Shown one piece after another: positions 1 through 10,432 of a stretch of DNA of 64,000 nucleotides. The notes beneath the pieces are model-generated. The model saw nothing but the letters and a program-made list of their open reading frames with translations, was not told the DNA's origin and searched no databases. Every line of letters starts with the position of its first letter. The stretch's first letter is position 1. The stretch is taken from NCBI RefSeq assembly GCF_016615955.1, contig NZ_CP067113.1:124001-188000 (forward strand). Reading direction: 5' to 3'. A program made the position numbers and the translations under genes. The DNA comes from Luteimonas sp. MC1750. GTDB taxonomy: Bacteria; Pseudomonadota; Gammaproteobacteria; Xanthomonadales; Xanthomonadaceae.

Positions 1-66
1 GGCTTCCACTACGCACGCCCGATGCCGGAGGCGGACCTGCGTTCCATCTTCACGCGCGCGGGCTGA
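1..66 (+). CDS. C-terminal end of a protein, probably EAL-domain phosphodiesterase (partial)
   Basis: The first 66 bases read without a stop in frame 1 and end with TGA at 64-66, giving 21 residues (GFHYARPMPEADL at the start). A Gly-Phe/Tyr-x-(F/Y)-x-R-P-(L/M)-P pattern close to the C-terminus is typical of EAL domains, which hydrolyse cyclic-di-GMP. The rest of the gene lies outside the window, so the family is inferred from this short tail alone. Confidence 0.5.
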   Translation, partial: GFHYARPMPEADLRSIFTRAG

Positions 67-130
67 TTCCACCGGCGGTTGCCGCTACCATGGTGCCGGG
101 GTACAGGGGCCCCGCTACCCGTACGACGCA

Positions 131-766
131 ATGAACCACGTTTCCGCACGCCGGCTCGCCGTGCTCGTGCTCGCGCTTCTTCCCTTCGGCCTGTGTGCGC
201 AGAACCTGCCCTGGCCCAAGGAGTTCTACTTCGAATCCGACGCCGACGTCGCCCGGCCGCTCGAGCTGTACCCGGGCACCGACGACGCCACCGTGGAGCG
301 CCTGCTGCAGGCGCGCCGCAACGGTCGCCGCGATGCCAACCTGGCCACCGCGCAGCTGGCGCACCTGTCCTATGCCGGCGGCCGCGCGGAAACCGGCGCC
401 GCGCTCTACCAGGAAGCCCTGCAGCGCCCGGACAATGCGCGCCAGCGCGACGCGCTGCACTGGAACCACGGCTGGGACCTGTATCGCAGCGGCGACGTCG
501 CCGGCGCGATCGAACAGTGGCGGATCGCCGGCGCCGAGCGGCTGAAGGGCCCGGCCTGGCTGCCGCCGACGCTGGCGCTCGGACTGTGGCAGCTGGACCG
601 CCGCGACGAAGCGGTGCGCTGGTACGCGGCCGCCGTGCGCACCGAGCCGGCCCTGTGGACCACGCCCGACCTGCAGCGCCTGCTGCCCGGCTGGAGCCAG
701 GCCGACCGCGACGTGCTGGCCCAGGTCGCCGCCGCGTGGAAGGTGGCGCCTCCGCCCTGGCCCTGA
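131..766 (+). CDS. exported TPR-like protein of unknown function
   Basis: A 211-residue protein. Residues 1-23 form a signal peptide (hydrophobic LAVLVLALLPFGLCA ending near CAQ), so the product is probably periplasmic. The middle (about 60-170) is alpha-helical with TPR-like spacing: ALYQEAL, then WNHGWDLYRSGDVAGAIEQW, then LGLWQLDRRDEAVRWYAAA. TPR proteins usually act as protein-protein scaffolds, and nothing here points to a partner. It stands alone on the plus strand between the partial EAL-like gene and the convergent ankyrin lipoprotein gene. The ATG at 131 directly precedes the signal peptide. The function is not recognisable from the sequence. Confidence 0.75.
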   Translation: MNHVSARRLAVLVLALLPFGLCAQNLPWPKEFYFESDADVARPLELYPGTDDATVERLLQARRNGRRDANLATAQLAHLSYAGGRAETGAALYQEALQRPDNARQRDALHWNHGWDLYRSGDVAGAIEQWRIAGAERLKGPAWLPPTLALGLWQLDRRDEAVRWYAAAVRTEPALWTTPDLQRLLPGWSQADRDVLAQVAAAWKVAPPPWP

Positions 767-836
767 GCATCCGGCGGCGCCTGCGCGCCGCCTGGGCCAC
801 CCGCCTCGGCGCCCCTCGGGGCGGGGTGTTCCGGCC

Positions 837-1556
837 TCAGCCGCCGCTGCCGGCCTCGAGCGGCACCTCGTGCGCGCGCAGCCAGGCGCGCACCGCCTCG
901 CGCTCGCCACGCGCCCGTTCGTTGAGCAGGGCCTCGCGCATCTGGAAGTAGTAGGGCTGGAAGGTCTCGCCGGCCGAATTGGTCGCATGCGCCGGTGCGC
1001 CGGCCTCGAGCAGCTCCAGCACGATCCCGCCCGCATTGACCGCGCCGGCCGCATGCAGGGGCGTGGCCCCGTTGCTGTCCGGCACGCCAGGATCCGCGCC
1101 TGCCGCCAGCAGGATCCGCACCTGTTCGCGGCCGCCGCCCAGGATGGCGCGCACCAGCGGCGTCTCGCCGGTGGCGCTGTTGCGCAGGTCGGGGTCGCCA
1201 CCGCGCGCGAGCAGCAGCTGCAGCAGGGCCGGATCGTCGCCGAAGGCCGCCACGTGCACCGCGCTGCCGCCTCCGGGCGCCTGGCGGTCGGGATCGGCGC
1301 CGGCATCGAGCAGCACCGTCACGACGTCGGCGCGGCCGGCGGCCACGGCCAGCTGCAGCAGGCTGCTGCCGTCGCTGCCCGGCGTATCGGCGTGGATGCC
1401 CGACAAGCGGGCACGCAGCGCGTCGGCATCGCCGCGCGCCACGGCGTCGGCCAATGGCGCGAGCTTCGGGTCGGTAAAGGGATGGTCCATGGTGGGCGGT
1501 CCGCTGCATGCGGCCGCGCTTGCCGCCAGGAGGAGGATCAGGGCACAGGTGCGCAT
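837..1556 (-). CDS. ankyrin-repeat lipoprotein, lipase module 1 (candidate immunity/partner protein)
   Basis: 239 residues from the ATG at 1556, chosen because it starts a compact lipoprotein signal (MRTCALILLLAASAAAC, lipobox Cys17). An upstream start would add six residues. At least four ankyrin repeats follow, with TPLHAAG, LLQLAVAAGRADVV and LLLARGGDPDLRN patterns, then a C-terminal cap containing GETFQPYYF and a helical tail. The predicted place is lipid-anchored on the periplasmic side. It lies 56 bases downstream of the lipase gene on the same strand. The same order and a homologous cap recur at 6121-6846. A protector or regulator of the lipase is inferred from this pairing only. Confidence 0.8.
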   Translation of the reverse strand: MRTCALILLLAASAAACSGPPTMDHPFTDPKLAPLADAVARGDADALRARLSGIHADTPGSDGSSLLQLAVAAGRADVVTVLLDAGADPDRQAPGGGSAVHVAAFGDDPALLQLLLARGGDPDLRNSATGETPLVRAILGGGREQVRILLAAGADPGVPDSNGATPLHAAGAVNAGGIVLELLEAGAPAHATNSAGETFQPYYFQMREALLNERARGEREAVRAWLRAHEVPLEAGSGG

Positions 1557-1612
1557 CACCGGCGATGGTGCCACAGCGTCGCGAGCCCGGCCGGTGGAGG
1601 CGGGTCCCTGGC

Positions 1613-3163
1613 TCAGCGGAACCAGTTGCGGACCGCCTGCAGGCCGCCGCCCACCAGGTCGGCGCCGGATTCGATGACGTTCCCGCCGAAGTCCATCACG
1701 CCCTCGACCACGTTGCCGGTGCCCGACACCACCCTGGCGGCGACGTCGCTGACCGGACCGTCATGGCGGTCGTCGATGCGCCGGGCCAGCGAATCGGTGC
1801 CCTGGCGCAGGGTGTCGGCGGCGGAATTGACCACGCCCTCGACCACGTCGCCGGCGATGCGGAAGCCGCCCTGGATGCCGTTGCCGCGGGCGAAGTCGGT
1901 CTGCACCACGTCGACGATGTCGCTGGCCAGGTCATGGGTATTGCGCGCGAAGTCGTCCTGCAGTGCGTCCGGCACCCGGTCGATGAGGCTCGCCGCGGTG
2001 CCCTGCGACGGGTTGCGGTAGCCCGCCTGCCAGGGCTGCTGCTGGATCATCGCCTCGGTCAGGAGTTCGGGGCTGTGGCTGACGGCACCGCGCACCAGGC
2101 CGGCGATGTCGCCGAGCACCGGGACGTCCAGGCGGTCCATGACCTCGAGGCCCGCGCCCAGGCCCCAGGCCACCGGCGTCGGCAGGCCGGTTTCGGCGTC
2201 GAGCCCGCGCGGCACCAGGGTCAGGTCCTGCACGCCTTCGGGGTCGACCACGATCTTCGTGCCCAGCGCGTCGGGCGCGGCCAGGGCGAAGGGACTGTTC
2301 TCCTGGAAGTTGGTCAGCAGGTCGTCGGCCATCGAATAGCGGCGGATCAGGCCGCCTTCGGCCAGGTCGCGCGCGGCCTGCGGGTCGATGCCCAGGCGGT
2401 CCAGCGTGTTCGGATGCAGGCCCGAGGCGTCGAAGGTGACCGCCGGCACGCCCGAGGCGAGCGAGGCCACCGAAGCCAGCCCACCGCCCTGGGAATGCCC
2501 GGTGATGGCGAGGTTGGTGGCGTTGCCGTCGGCATCCGGCGTGCCGAAGCGGCGCTCGAATTCCACCGCGGTGCGGGTGGCCAGGCCACTGAACTTGTCG
2601 ATCTGGTCGCTGGTGGTGAAGCCGGCGCCCTGGCGGAAATTGTTCATCCAGTCGGCACCGGTGCCGTCGGTGCCGCGGTAGGCGAGGACGAAGTTGCCGT
2701 TGCAGTCCTGGTAGATCTCGGCCTTGAAATGCTGGGCGGCGAGCTGGTCGCCGCCGTCGAGGTACTGCGCGCGCCAGGCGGCCGGATCGCTGATGCCGCG
2801 CGCGGCCAGGTCGGCGTCGGTCACTTCGGACCAGCCGGCCGGCGGTGCGCCGCGCGTGCCGTAGACGGCGGTGGCGAGCTGCGACAGCACCACGTCGAAG
2901 GCCTGCGCCTGCTGGCCGCCGGCCAGCGCCGACAGCTCGCCCGCGCCGACGCCGCCGGGCGCGCACTGCGGCGACGGCGGCTGCGTGGCCTGCGCTCCGG
3001 GGGCCAGCGCGCCGAGCTGTGGGTGGTAGCCGGGCTCGTGGCGGCCCTGCAGCGGCTGCAGCGCCGGTGCGTTGGCCGCCTCGGGCGGCGGCGGGGGCGC
3101 CGGCTGCAGGCGACGCAGGTGGAGGGCCGAGCTCGAGTCGTGGTCCAGGCGTGCGTGCAGCAT
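1613..3163 (-). CDS. class 3 lipase-like protein with amphipathic C-terminal tail, lipase module 1
   Basis: 516 residues from the ATG at 3163. There is no signal peptide. The N-terminus is Pro/Gln-rich (20-70). An alpha/beta-hydrolase domain spans about 85-370: AYRGTDG oxyanion-side motif (161-167), nucleophile elbow GHSQGGG with Ser224, acidic D280/D281, and a likely catalytic His363 in SHSPELLTEAM. Residues 400-516 are a string of amphipathic repeats (DVVEGVVNSAADTL, NVVEGVMDFGGNVI) ending NWFR. The paralogue at 6964-8625 has the same plan and ends NWF. Class 3 lipases cleave acylglycerols or phospholipids. The substrate here is unknown. The lack of a Sec signal beside a lipoprotein partner suggests a contact-dependent effector or a cytosolic membrane-binding enzyme. 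Confidence 0.8.
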   Translation of the reverse strand: MLHARLDHDSSSALHLRRLQPAPPPPPEAANAPALQPLQGRHEPGYHPQLGALAPGAQATQPPSPQCAPGGVGAGELSALAGGQQAQAFDVVLSQLATAVYGTRGAPPAGWSEVTDADLAARGISDPAAWRAQYLDGGDQLAAQHFKAEIYQDCNGNFVLAYRGTDGTGADWMNNFRQGAGFTTSDQIDKFSGLATRTAVEFERRFGTPDADGNATNLAITGHSQGGGLASVASLASGVPAVTFDASGLHPNTLDRLGIDPQAARDLAEGGLIRRYSMADDLLTNFQENSPFALAAPDALGTKIVVDPEGVQDLTLVPRGLDAETGLPTPVAWGLGAGLEVMDRLDVPVLGDIAGLVRGAVSHSPELLTEAMIQQQPWQAGYRNPSQGTAASLIDRVPDALQDDFARNTHDLASDIVDVVQTDFARGNGIQGGFRIAGDVVEGVVNSAADTLRQGTDSLARRIDDRHDGPVSDVAARVVSGTGNVVEGVMDFGGNVIESGADLVGGGLQAVRNWFR

Positions 3164-3281
3164 GGGAGCGGTCCAGCGGGGGTCTGCAGCCAGTGGACCG
3201 CTCCCGGCAGGCGGGTTCAATCGGGGGCGGACCCTAGGTCGGCTTGCTAAGGTCGCGCTTCCGCTCCGATGGTCGCCCTCC

Positions 3282-5006
<1,725 letters not shown>

Positions 5007-5055
5007 CGCAGGCGCGGCTATGCTGCGGCGGACCGTTGTGACCAGGGACCGACCG

Positions 5056-6090
5056 ATGCCGCCACGCCTCCTTCCGCTGCTGCTCTTCGCGGCCCTGGCC
5101 GCCCCCGTGCAGGCGCAATCGCCGCAGCCGGTCGAGCCGACCGCGGCGGAACTGCAGCAGGCGCAGGCGCGATCGGACGCCTGGCAGGCCTATGCCTCGC
5201 GCGCGGCCCATGCGCTTGCGCGCTCGGACGGTGCGCGGGAACGGGCGCTGGCGGTCGTGCTGGAGGCCCTGGCGCGCCCCGCGGACGAGGATGGCGTCGC
5301 GCGCGCATCGCCAACCGCGGCGACCTGGCGCGAGACCGCGTCCACGCGGGGCGCGGGCGACCGCATCACCCAGCAGCTGCTGGTGGCCGCCGGCATCGCG
5401 GCCGGCGACCCGGACGCGGCTGGCGTGGCCGCGCTCCGCTGGCAGGCGCTGGAACCCGGCAACCTGGCGCCGCTGCTGTTCCAGGGTCTCGGCGCCGACG
5501 CCACGCTTGCCGCCGCCGCACGGTCCGGCCGCCAGGCGTCCGATCCGCTCGCGCTGCAGCGCTGGGTCGCCACCGCCATGCGCCCGCATGCGCCCAGCGC
5601 CGCCGAGTGGGCGGCGTTCGGCGAGGGTCCGCGTCCGTCGGCAGGAACCGGCGCCGCGCTGACCGCCGGTGCCGTGCAGGGCCTGCTGGTGCCGGACTAT
5701 CGCGAGGTCCTGGGCGCCTGCACCGGGCGCCAGCTGGGTGCGCCCGGCCGTGCGCAGGGCTGCCGGCACCTGTCCGCCCTGCTGCTGTCGGATCCGCAGA
5801 CCCTGCACGACGAGCGCATCGGTCTGTCCCTGGCGCGCGCGCTGAGCCGCAGCGCCGCGGAGCGCGCGCCACTGGACGCGCGTCGCCGCGGCGTCGACTG
5901 GCGCGACGAACAGATGGCGGACCTGGCGGCGCGCGAGGGCGCGGCCAGCGCAGGGGTCCATGCGCGGCTGCTGGCCGACACCTCGATCACCACGGAAGAC
6001 GCGCTGGTGCGGCGGATCCTGCTCGATGCCGGGGTCGCGCCGCTGCCGCCGGCGGACTGGCGGGCGCCGTGGGAGCAGCCGGCGCGCTGA
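5056..6090 (+). CDS. exported alpha-helical protein of unknown function
   Basis: 344 residues starting at the ATG at 5056, which opens a clear signal peptide (PRLLPLLLFAALAAPVQA, cleavage near AQA). The mature part is Ala/Arg-rich and helical. I see no known catalytic motif and no membrane segment after the signal. Two cysteines occur close together at about residues 223-237. It begins 49 bases after ggt and may be cotranscribed with it. It converges with the second ankyrin lipoprotein gene. I do not recognise the family. Confidence 0.7.
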   Translation: MPPRLLPLLLFAALAAPVQAQSPQPVEPTAAELQQAQARSDAWQAYASRAAHALARSDGARERALAVVLEALARPADEDGVARASPTAATWRETASTRGAGDRITQQLLVAAGIAAGDPDAAGVAALRWQALEPGNLAPLLFQGLGADATLAAAARSGRQASDPLALQRWVATAMRPHAPSAAEWAAFGEGPRPSAGTGAALTAGAVQGLLVPDYREVLGACTGRQLGAPGRAQGCRHLSALLLSDPQTLHDERIGLSLARALSRSAAERAPLDARRRGVDWRDEQMADLAAREGAASAGVHARLLADTSITTEDALVRRILLDAGVAPLPPADWRAPWEQPAR

Positions 6091-6120
6091 AGCGGGCGCG
6101 TTGAAGCGGGCGTGTGACCG

Positions 6121-6846
6121 TCAGCCGCGCGGCTGCACGCTGACGCCGTTGGCCTGGAGCCAGGCGTCGATCCTGCCGAGGTCGCGTCGGGTGGCGGCGT
6201 TGAGCAGCTTGGGATCGCCCTTGTACAGGTAGTCCTGGAAGGTCGCGCCGGTGCGGTCGGTGGCGCGCGGGTCGGCGCCCGCCTGGAGGAACCGCAGCGC
6301 CGCGCCGGCATCCTTGACCAGCGCGGCCTGGTGCAGCGGGGTGGTGCCGTTGCGATCGGCGACGTCCAGCCGCGCGCCGGCGCGCAGCAGCACGTCGATG
6401 TTCGCGTCGCTGTCGGCGCGCAGCGCGTCGTACAGCGGCGTCGCGCCGGTGACGGTGTTGGGCGTGTCGGGCGACATGCCGTGTTCGAGCAGCGCCTCGA
6501 GCCACTCGCGCGACTTGCCCATCGCCGCGACGTGCAGCGCGGTGCGGCCGTCGCGGTTGCCGCGCGCGGGGTCGGCGCCCAGCGCCAGCAGGAGGCGGAA
6601 GGCACCGCGGTCGCCGCGCTTCATCGCCCACTGCAGCAGCGGCTGGCCCCGGTCGTCCTCGGCGTTCGGGTTGGCGCCGGCGGCGATCAGTTCGCGCGCC
6701 AGCGCGTCGTCGCCCGCGAGCACGGCGTCGGCCAGCTGGGTGCTGCCCGGGTTTGCAAAGGCCTGGCCTGGGTTCACGTCTGTCCCTTGCCGGGCGCAGC
6801 CGGCGGTGGAGGCAAGCATCAGCGACGCGGCCAGCAGTGCGCGCAT
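6121..6846 (-). CDS. ankyrin-repeat lipoprotein, lipase module 2 (candidate immunity/partner protein)
   Basis: 241 residues from the ATG at 6846 (MRALLAASLMLASTAGC, lipobox Cys16). Starts at 6882 or 6909 are possible and would lengthen the signal. About five ankyrin repeats run from 35 to 190 (DDRGQPLLQWAMKRGD, DGRTALHVAAMGKS, TGATPLYDALRADSD, NGTTPLHQAALVKD). They are followed by a cap (TGATFQDYLY) and a helical tail resembling the cap of the protein at 837-1556 (GETFQPYYF). It lies downstream of the lipase at 6964-8625 on the same strand, repeating the module 1 arrangement. The likely location is lipid-anchored in the periplasm. A role as lipase partner is inferred. Confidence 0.8.
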   Translation of the reverse strand: MRALLAASLMLASTAGCARQGTDVNPGQAFANPGSTQLADAVLAGDDALARELIAAGANPNAEDDRGQPLLQWAMKRGDRGAFRLLLALGADPARGNRDGRTALHVAAMGKSREWLEALLEHGMSPDTPNTVTGATPLYDALRADSDANIDVLLRAGARLDVADRNGTTPLHQAALVKDAGAALRFLQAGADPRATDRTGATFQDYLYKGDPKLLNAATRRDLGRIDAWLQANGVSVQPRG

Positions 6847-6963
6847 GCCAGGCGGCGCCAACCGGATGGAAGGCGCCGTCATGGGCGGTCTGCGGGGTGC
6901 GTCGGACATGCGCGCCAACTTACTACGTCAGGGCCGCGCCTTCCGTGACCGGCGCGGCGCGGA

Positions 6964-8625
6964 TCAGAACCAGTTCACCGGGTTGAGCTTCTCGCCCAGC
7001 CAGGTGGCACCGTCGCTGACCGCCTGGCCGACATCGCCGGCCACGTCGGCGACGAACTCGACTCCGTCGCCGATCGCGTCGGCGGCGACGTCGACCGCAT
7101 CGCCCACGGTGTCGGCGGCATCGCTCACCACCTGGCCCGCGCCCTCGACGAAGCCGGCCACGGCATCGAGCGGCGCGTCGAGACCGGTGGCATCGCCGAT
7201 GTCACGCAGCAGGCCGCCGCCGGCATTGGCGAGGTTCTGCGTGGTGTCGCCGACCAGGCCGAGCGCACCGTCGGCCAGGCTGCCGACGGTGTCGATCGCG
7301 AAGTCGGCCACGTCGCCCAGCGCCTGCGCGGTTCCGTCGACGGCATCGCCCTGGAGGAACTCCTGGCCCGCCTGGGACAGCCCGTCGATCATTTCGGCGC
7401 CGTTGCCGCGCAGCTCGCCGAACAGCTCTTGGCCCTGGCGGAGGACGCTGCCGAGCTGGTTGAGGTTGTATTCGCCGGCGCGCTCGAGGCCGTCCACGGC
7501 GATGTTGCCGGCGACGCTGATGCCGGCGTCGAGCACGTCGCCGCCCGCGTCGAGCAGGCCGTCCACCGCCCAGCCCAGCGCGGGCTCGCCGCCGGCGGTC
7601 AGCACGCGGTTGGCCAGGTCGCCCAGGCCGTTCAGCCCGCCGTTGACCGCGCTGCCGGCCTGTTCGGACAGGGTCGGGCGGGTGGCGGGATCGTAGGCGG
7701 TGTTCTGGCTCAGCGCGTCGACGTAGGAGGCGCCATCGCCGCCGCCGCCGTGCAGGGCGGCCAGGTCGCCCAGTCCGCCCATGCCCGCGGGCGGGTCGAT
7801 GCGCAGTTCGTGGCCGACGGCGTTGGAGGGCGACATGTTCAGCAGCGGGATCAGCGGCACGTCCTGCTGCGCGGCGTTGAGCGGATCGCCGTTGACGATG
7901 TAGCGGCGCAACTGGCCGCTGTCGGCGGCATCGTCGCGCACGGCGTTGGGGTTGAAGCCCAGCGATTCCAGAGTCTGGTCGCTGAGGCCGGCCGCATTGA
8001 AGGTCACGCCCGGGATGCCGGTCGCCAGCGATGCCGCGGAGGCGAGGCCGCCACCGAGCGAATGGCCGGTGAACGCCACGTTGCCCTCGCCGAAGGCGCG
8101 CTGCGCGGCCTCGGCCAGGGCCACCGCGTCGCGGTACTGGCCGGTCTCGAAGCCCAGGCCCTGCAGGCCGTTGTCGTCGGCGTCGCCGGACGGCGCCAGG
8201 CCCCAGTCGTCGGTGCCGCGATAGGCGACCACGTACTGGCCCTGCTCGTTCTGGTAGATCGCGGCGTCGAAGCCCTCGGCGGTGCTCAGGAGTGCCGGAT
8301 CGATCGGGATCTCGTTGCCGCGGGCATCGACCAGGGCGCTGCCATCGGCGCTGGGCTCGAGCCGCTGCCAGCCCGCGTCCTGCAGCGCCTGTTCGGTCTG
8401 CGGGTTGTCGGCGGCATAGACATCGTTGGCCATCATCGCCAGCTGCAGGTCGAGGTCGGGCTGCGGCTGGGTGCCGGCGACCTGGCTGGCGAAGCTGCCG
8501 TCGCCGCGCGGCCAGGAGTTGGCCACCAGCATCAGCAAGGGTTGCGGCTGCAGCGGCTGGGTGAAACGGTCGTCGATGCGCGCCTGCTGGGGGACCGACA
8601 GCTGGCTGGCGATGGACAGGCTCAT
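6964..8625 (-). CDS. class 3 lipase-like protein with long amphipathic repeat tail, lipase module 2
   Basis: 553 residues with no signal peptide. The hydrolase domain spans about 55-310: VAYRGTDD at 133-140, GHSLGGG with Ser189, Asp247 in NGDPL, and His292 (LHGGGGDGASYVDAL) or His272 as the catalytic histidine. From about 320 to 545 the chain is a long run of roughly 11-residue amphipathic units (VVSDAADTVGDAVDVAADAI, FVADVAGDVGQAV) like those of LEA-type or membrane-surface-binding helices, ending NPVNWF. It is paralogous to the lipase at 1613-3163, which ends NWFR. Lipolytic activity is well supported. The substrate and delivery route are not visible. A short intergenic hairpin repeat follows upstream of its start. 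Confidence 0.82.
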   Translation of the reverse strand: MSLSIASQLSVPQQARIDDRFTQPLQPQPLLMLVANSWPRGDGSFASQVAGTQPQPDLDLQLAMMANDVYAADNPQTEQALQDAGWQRLEPSADGSALVDARGNEIPIDPALLSTAEGFDAAIYQNEQGQYVVAYRGTDDWGLAPSGDADDNGLQGLGFETGQYRDAVALAEAAQRAFGEGNVAFTGHSLGGGLASAASLATGIPGVTFNAAGLSDQTLESLGFNPNAVRDDAADSGQLRRYIVNGDPLNAAQQDVPLIPLLNMSPSNAVGHELRIDPPAGMGGLGDLAALHGGGGDGASYVDALSQNTAYDPATRPTLSEQAGSAVNGGLNGLGDLANRVLTAGGEPALGWAVDGLLDAGGDVLDAGISVAGNIAVDGLERAGEYNLNQLGSVLRQGQELFGELRGNGAEMIDGLSQAGQEFLQGDAVDGTAQALGDVADFAIDTVGSLADGALGLVGDTTQNLANAGGGLLRDIGDATGLDAPLDAVAGFVEGAGQVVSDAADTVGDAVDVAADAIGDGVEFVADVAGDVGQAVSDGATWLGEKLNPVNWF

Positions 8626-8706
8626 GGGCCGACTCCGGATCTGGATGCCCCCAGCCTAGCCAGGGCCGCGCGGGTCGCCAGCTGGGAGCGACCCTAGGCA
8701 CCCCCT

Positions 8707-8786
8707 CCTGTAGGAGCGGCTACAGCCGCGATCAATGCCATGGCGATGCCGCAGCTCCTGATCGCGGCTATAGCCGCTCCTACAGG
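8707..8786. repeat. intergenic inverted repeat (REP-like hairpin pair)
   Basis: Two near-identical arms in opposite orientation, 8707-8733 and 8760-8786 (core tgtaggagcggctacagcc and its complement with one change), enclose a 26-base spacer. Each arm also contains its own small palindrome (ggctacagcc). The same core occurs at several other places in the window. It lies between the 5' end of lipase 2 and the 3' end of the AAA ATPase gene. Confidence 0.85.
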
Positions 8787-8840
8787 GGAAGGCGGGCAGG
8801 TGAAGGTGGGCAGGTGAAGGTGGGCAGAAGAAGGGGGGGC

Positions 8841-10328
8841 TCAGTCGGCCGGGACGGTGCGGCCGTGGGCCCAGCTGCGGAGGGCGTCGACCTGCTCGGC
8901 CATCACCACCGACAGCGGGCGGGTGCGCTTGAGCTCGGCGCGCAGCAGGAAGTCGCCGAGCGGCGTGCCGGCGGCATGCGCGGCATACAGGCCCGAGACG
9001 ATGGCCTGCTCGATCTCGGCGCCGGAGAAGCCGTCGGCCGCCGCCGCCAGGCCGTCGAGGTCGAAGCCACCGGGCTCCAGGCCGCGCCGGCGCAGGTGCA
9101 GGGCGAACAGCTCGGCGCGCGTAGCGGCATCGGGCAGGTCGACGAAGAAGATCTCGTCGAAGCGGCCCTTGCGCAGCAGTTCCGCCGGCAGCTCCTGCAC
9201 CTGGTTGGCGGTGGCGACCAGGAACACGTGGGCCTTGCGCTCGGCCATCCAGGTCAGCAGGTAGCCGAGCACGCGCCGCGACACGCCGCCGTCGCCATCG
9301 CCGCTGGAGGAGGCCAGGCCCTTCTCGATCTCGTCGATCCACAGCACGCAGGGCGCGAGCTGCTCGGTGGATTCGAGTGCCGTGCGCAGGTTCTTCTCGG
9401 TCTCGCCGTGGAACTTGTCGTACAGCGTGCCGAAGTCCAGCCGCACCAGCGGCACGCCGAAGCCGCCGGCGATCGACTTCGCCAGCAGTGATTTGCCGCA
9501 GCCCTGCACGCCCAGCAGCAGCACGCCCTTGGGCGGGTCCAGCCCGGGCGGCGCGCGGCCGGAGGTGAACACCGCGCGCCGCTGCTCGATCCAGCGCTTC
9601 AGCGCACGGGCACCGGCGACGTCGGAGAAGCGCGCCGTGTCGTATTCGTAATGCAGGTGGCCGCTGCGGTTGAGCAGCTCGAACTTCAGCTGCGCCAGCC
9701 GCGGCAGGTCGTCATGGCCGAGCGCGCCGTCGCCGAAGATCAGCTGGCGCGCGATGCGCCGCGCGTCCGGCAGCGACAGGCCCTGGAGGTTGCGCACGAT
9801 CAGCGTCACCGCCTCGGCATCGGCCTCGACGCGGCGGCCGCCATGCTCGGCCTGGTAGCGCCCGGCTTCCTCGCGGACCATCTTCAACAGCGCGTTCGCG
9901 TCGGGCAGCCGGGTGCGGAAGCGCACCGCCCTGGCCTCGAGCTCGCCCGGCAGCTCGACCTTGTGGCCCACCAGCACCAGCACGTGCGGCTGGCAGCCGC
10001 GGCGCTGGATGATGTCGCGCAGCATGCGCTGGGTGCCGGCATAGCCCAGGTAGGGGTGGAAATCGAGCAGCAGGTAGACGCCGCGCTGCCCGGCGGCGTG
10101 GATCGCGCGCAGCGTGCTGGTGGCGTCGGGCGCGTCCTCGGCCGGGTCCTCGCCGTCGAGGTCGATGCGGCGCAGGCCCTCGGTGATCGTCCAGCGGTAC
10201 AGCGCGCGCCAGACATGCAGCAGCGACTGGCGGAACAGCTCGACCACCCGTGGTTCGTCCGGGGTCTCGATGATGATCAGGGGGGTGTCTGCGCGGATCA
10301 GCGCGGCCAGGTCCTGCAGGTCACTCAT
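8841..10328 (-). CDS. AAA+ ATPase, Ycf46-like
   Basis: 495 residues. An N-terminal alpha/beta region (1-220; the start LIIIETPDEPRVVELF is typical of Ycf46-like ATPases) is followed by an AAA+ domain. It has Walker A GVQGCGKS (273-280), Walker B VLWIDEIE (328-335), sensor-1 ATANQ and an arginine-finger segment RKGRFDE. AAA+ proteins use ATP to remodel other proteins, and the Ycf46 branch is poorly characterised. No membrane segment is present, so it is cytoplasmic. It is divergent from the ParA-like gene with about 100 bases between the starts. Confidence 0.82.
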   Translation of the reverse strand: MSDLQDLAALIRADTPLIIIETPDEPRVVELFRQSLLHVWRALYRWTITEGLRRIDLDGEDPAEDAPDATSTLRAIHAAGQRGVYLLLDFHPYLGYAGTQRMLRDIIQRRGCQPHVLVLVGHKVELPGELEARAVRFRTRLPDANALLKMVREEAGRYQAEHGGRRVEADAEAVTLIVRNLQGLSLPDARRIARQLIFGDGALGHDDLPRLAQLKFELLNRSGHLHYEYDTARFSDVAGARALKRWIEQRRAVFTSGRAPPGLDPPKGVLLLGVQGCGKSLLAKSIAGGFGVPLVRLDFGTLYDKFHGETEKNLRTALESTEQLAPCVLWIDEIEKGLASSSGDGDGGVSRRVLGYLLTWMAERKAHVFLVATANQVQELPAELLRKGRFDEIFFVDLPDAATRAELFALHLRRRGLEPGGFDLDGLAAAADGFSGAEIEQAIVSGLYAAHAAGTPLGDFLLRAELKRTRPLSVVMAEQVDALRSWAHGRTVPAD

Positions 10329-10432
10329 CGGTCGCGTGCACGTGTCGGGAGAGCGGGCATTCTATGTGCGCCAGGTCGGCCGGGGCGGTGTACCCTCGAC
10401 TGCGAACGCGGGCGGACGTGACCGGAGAGCGG

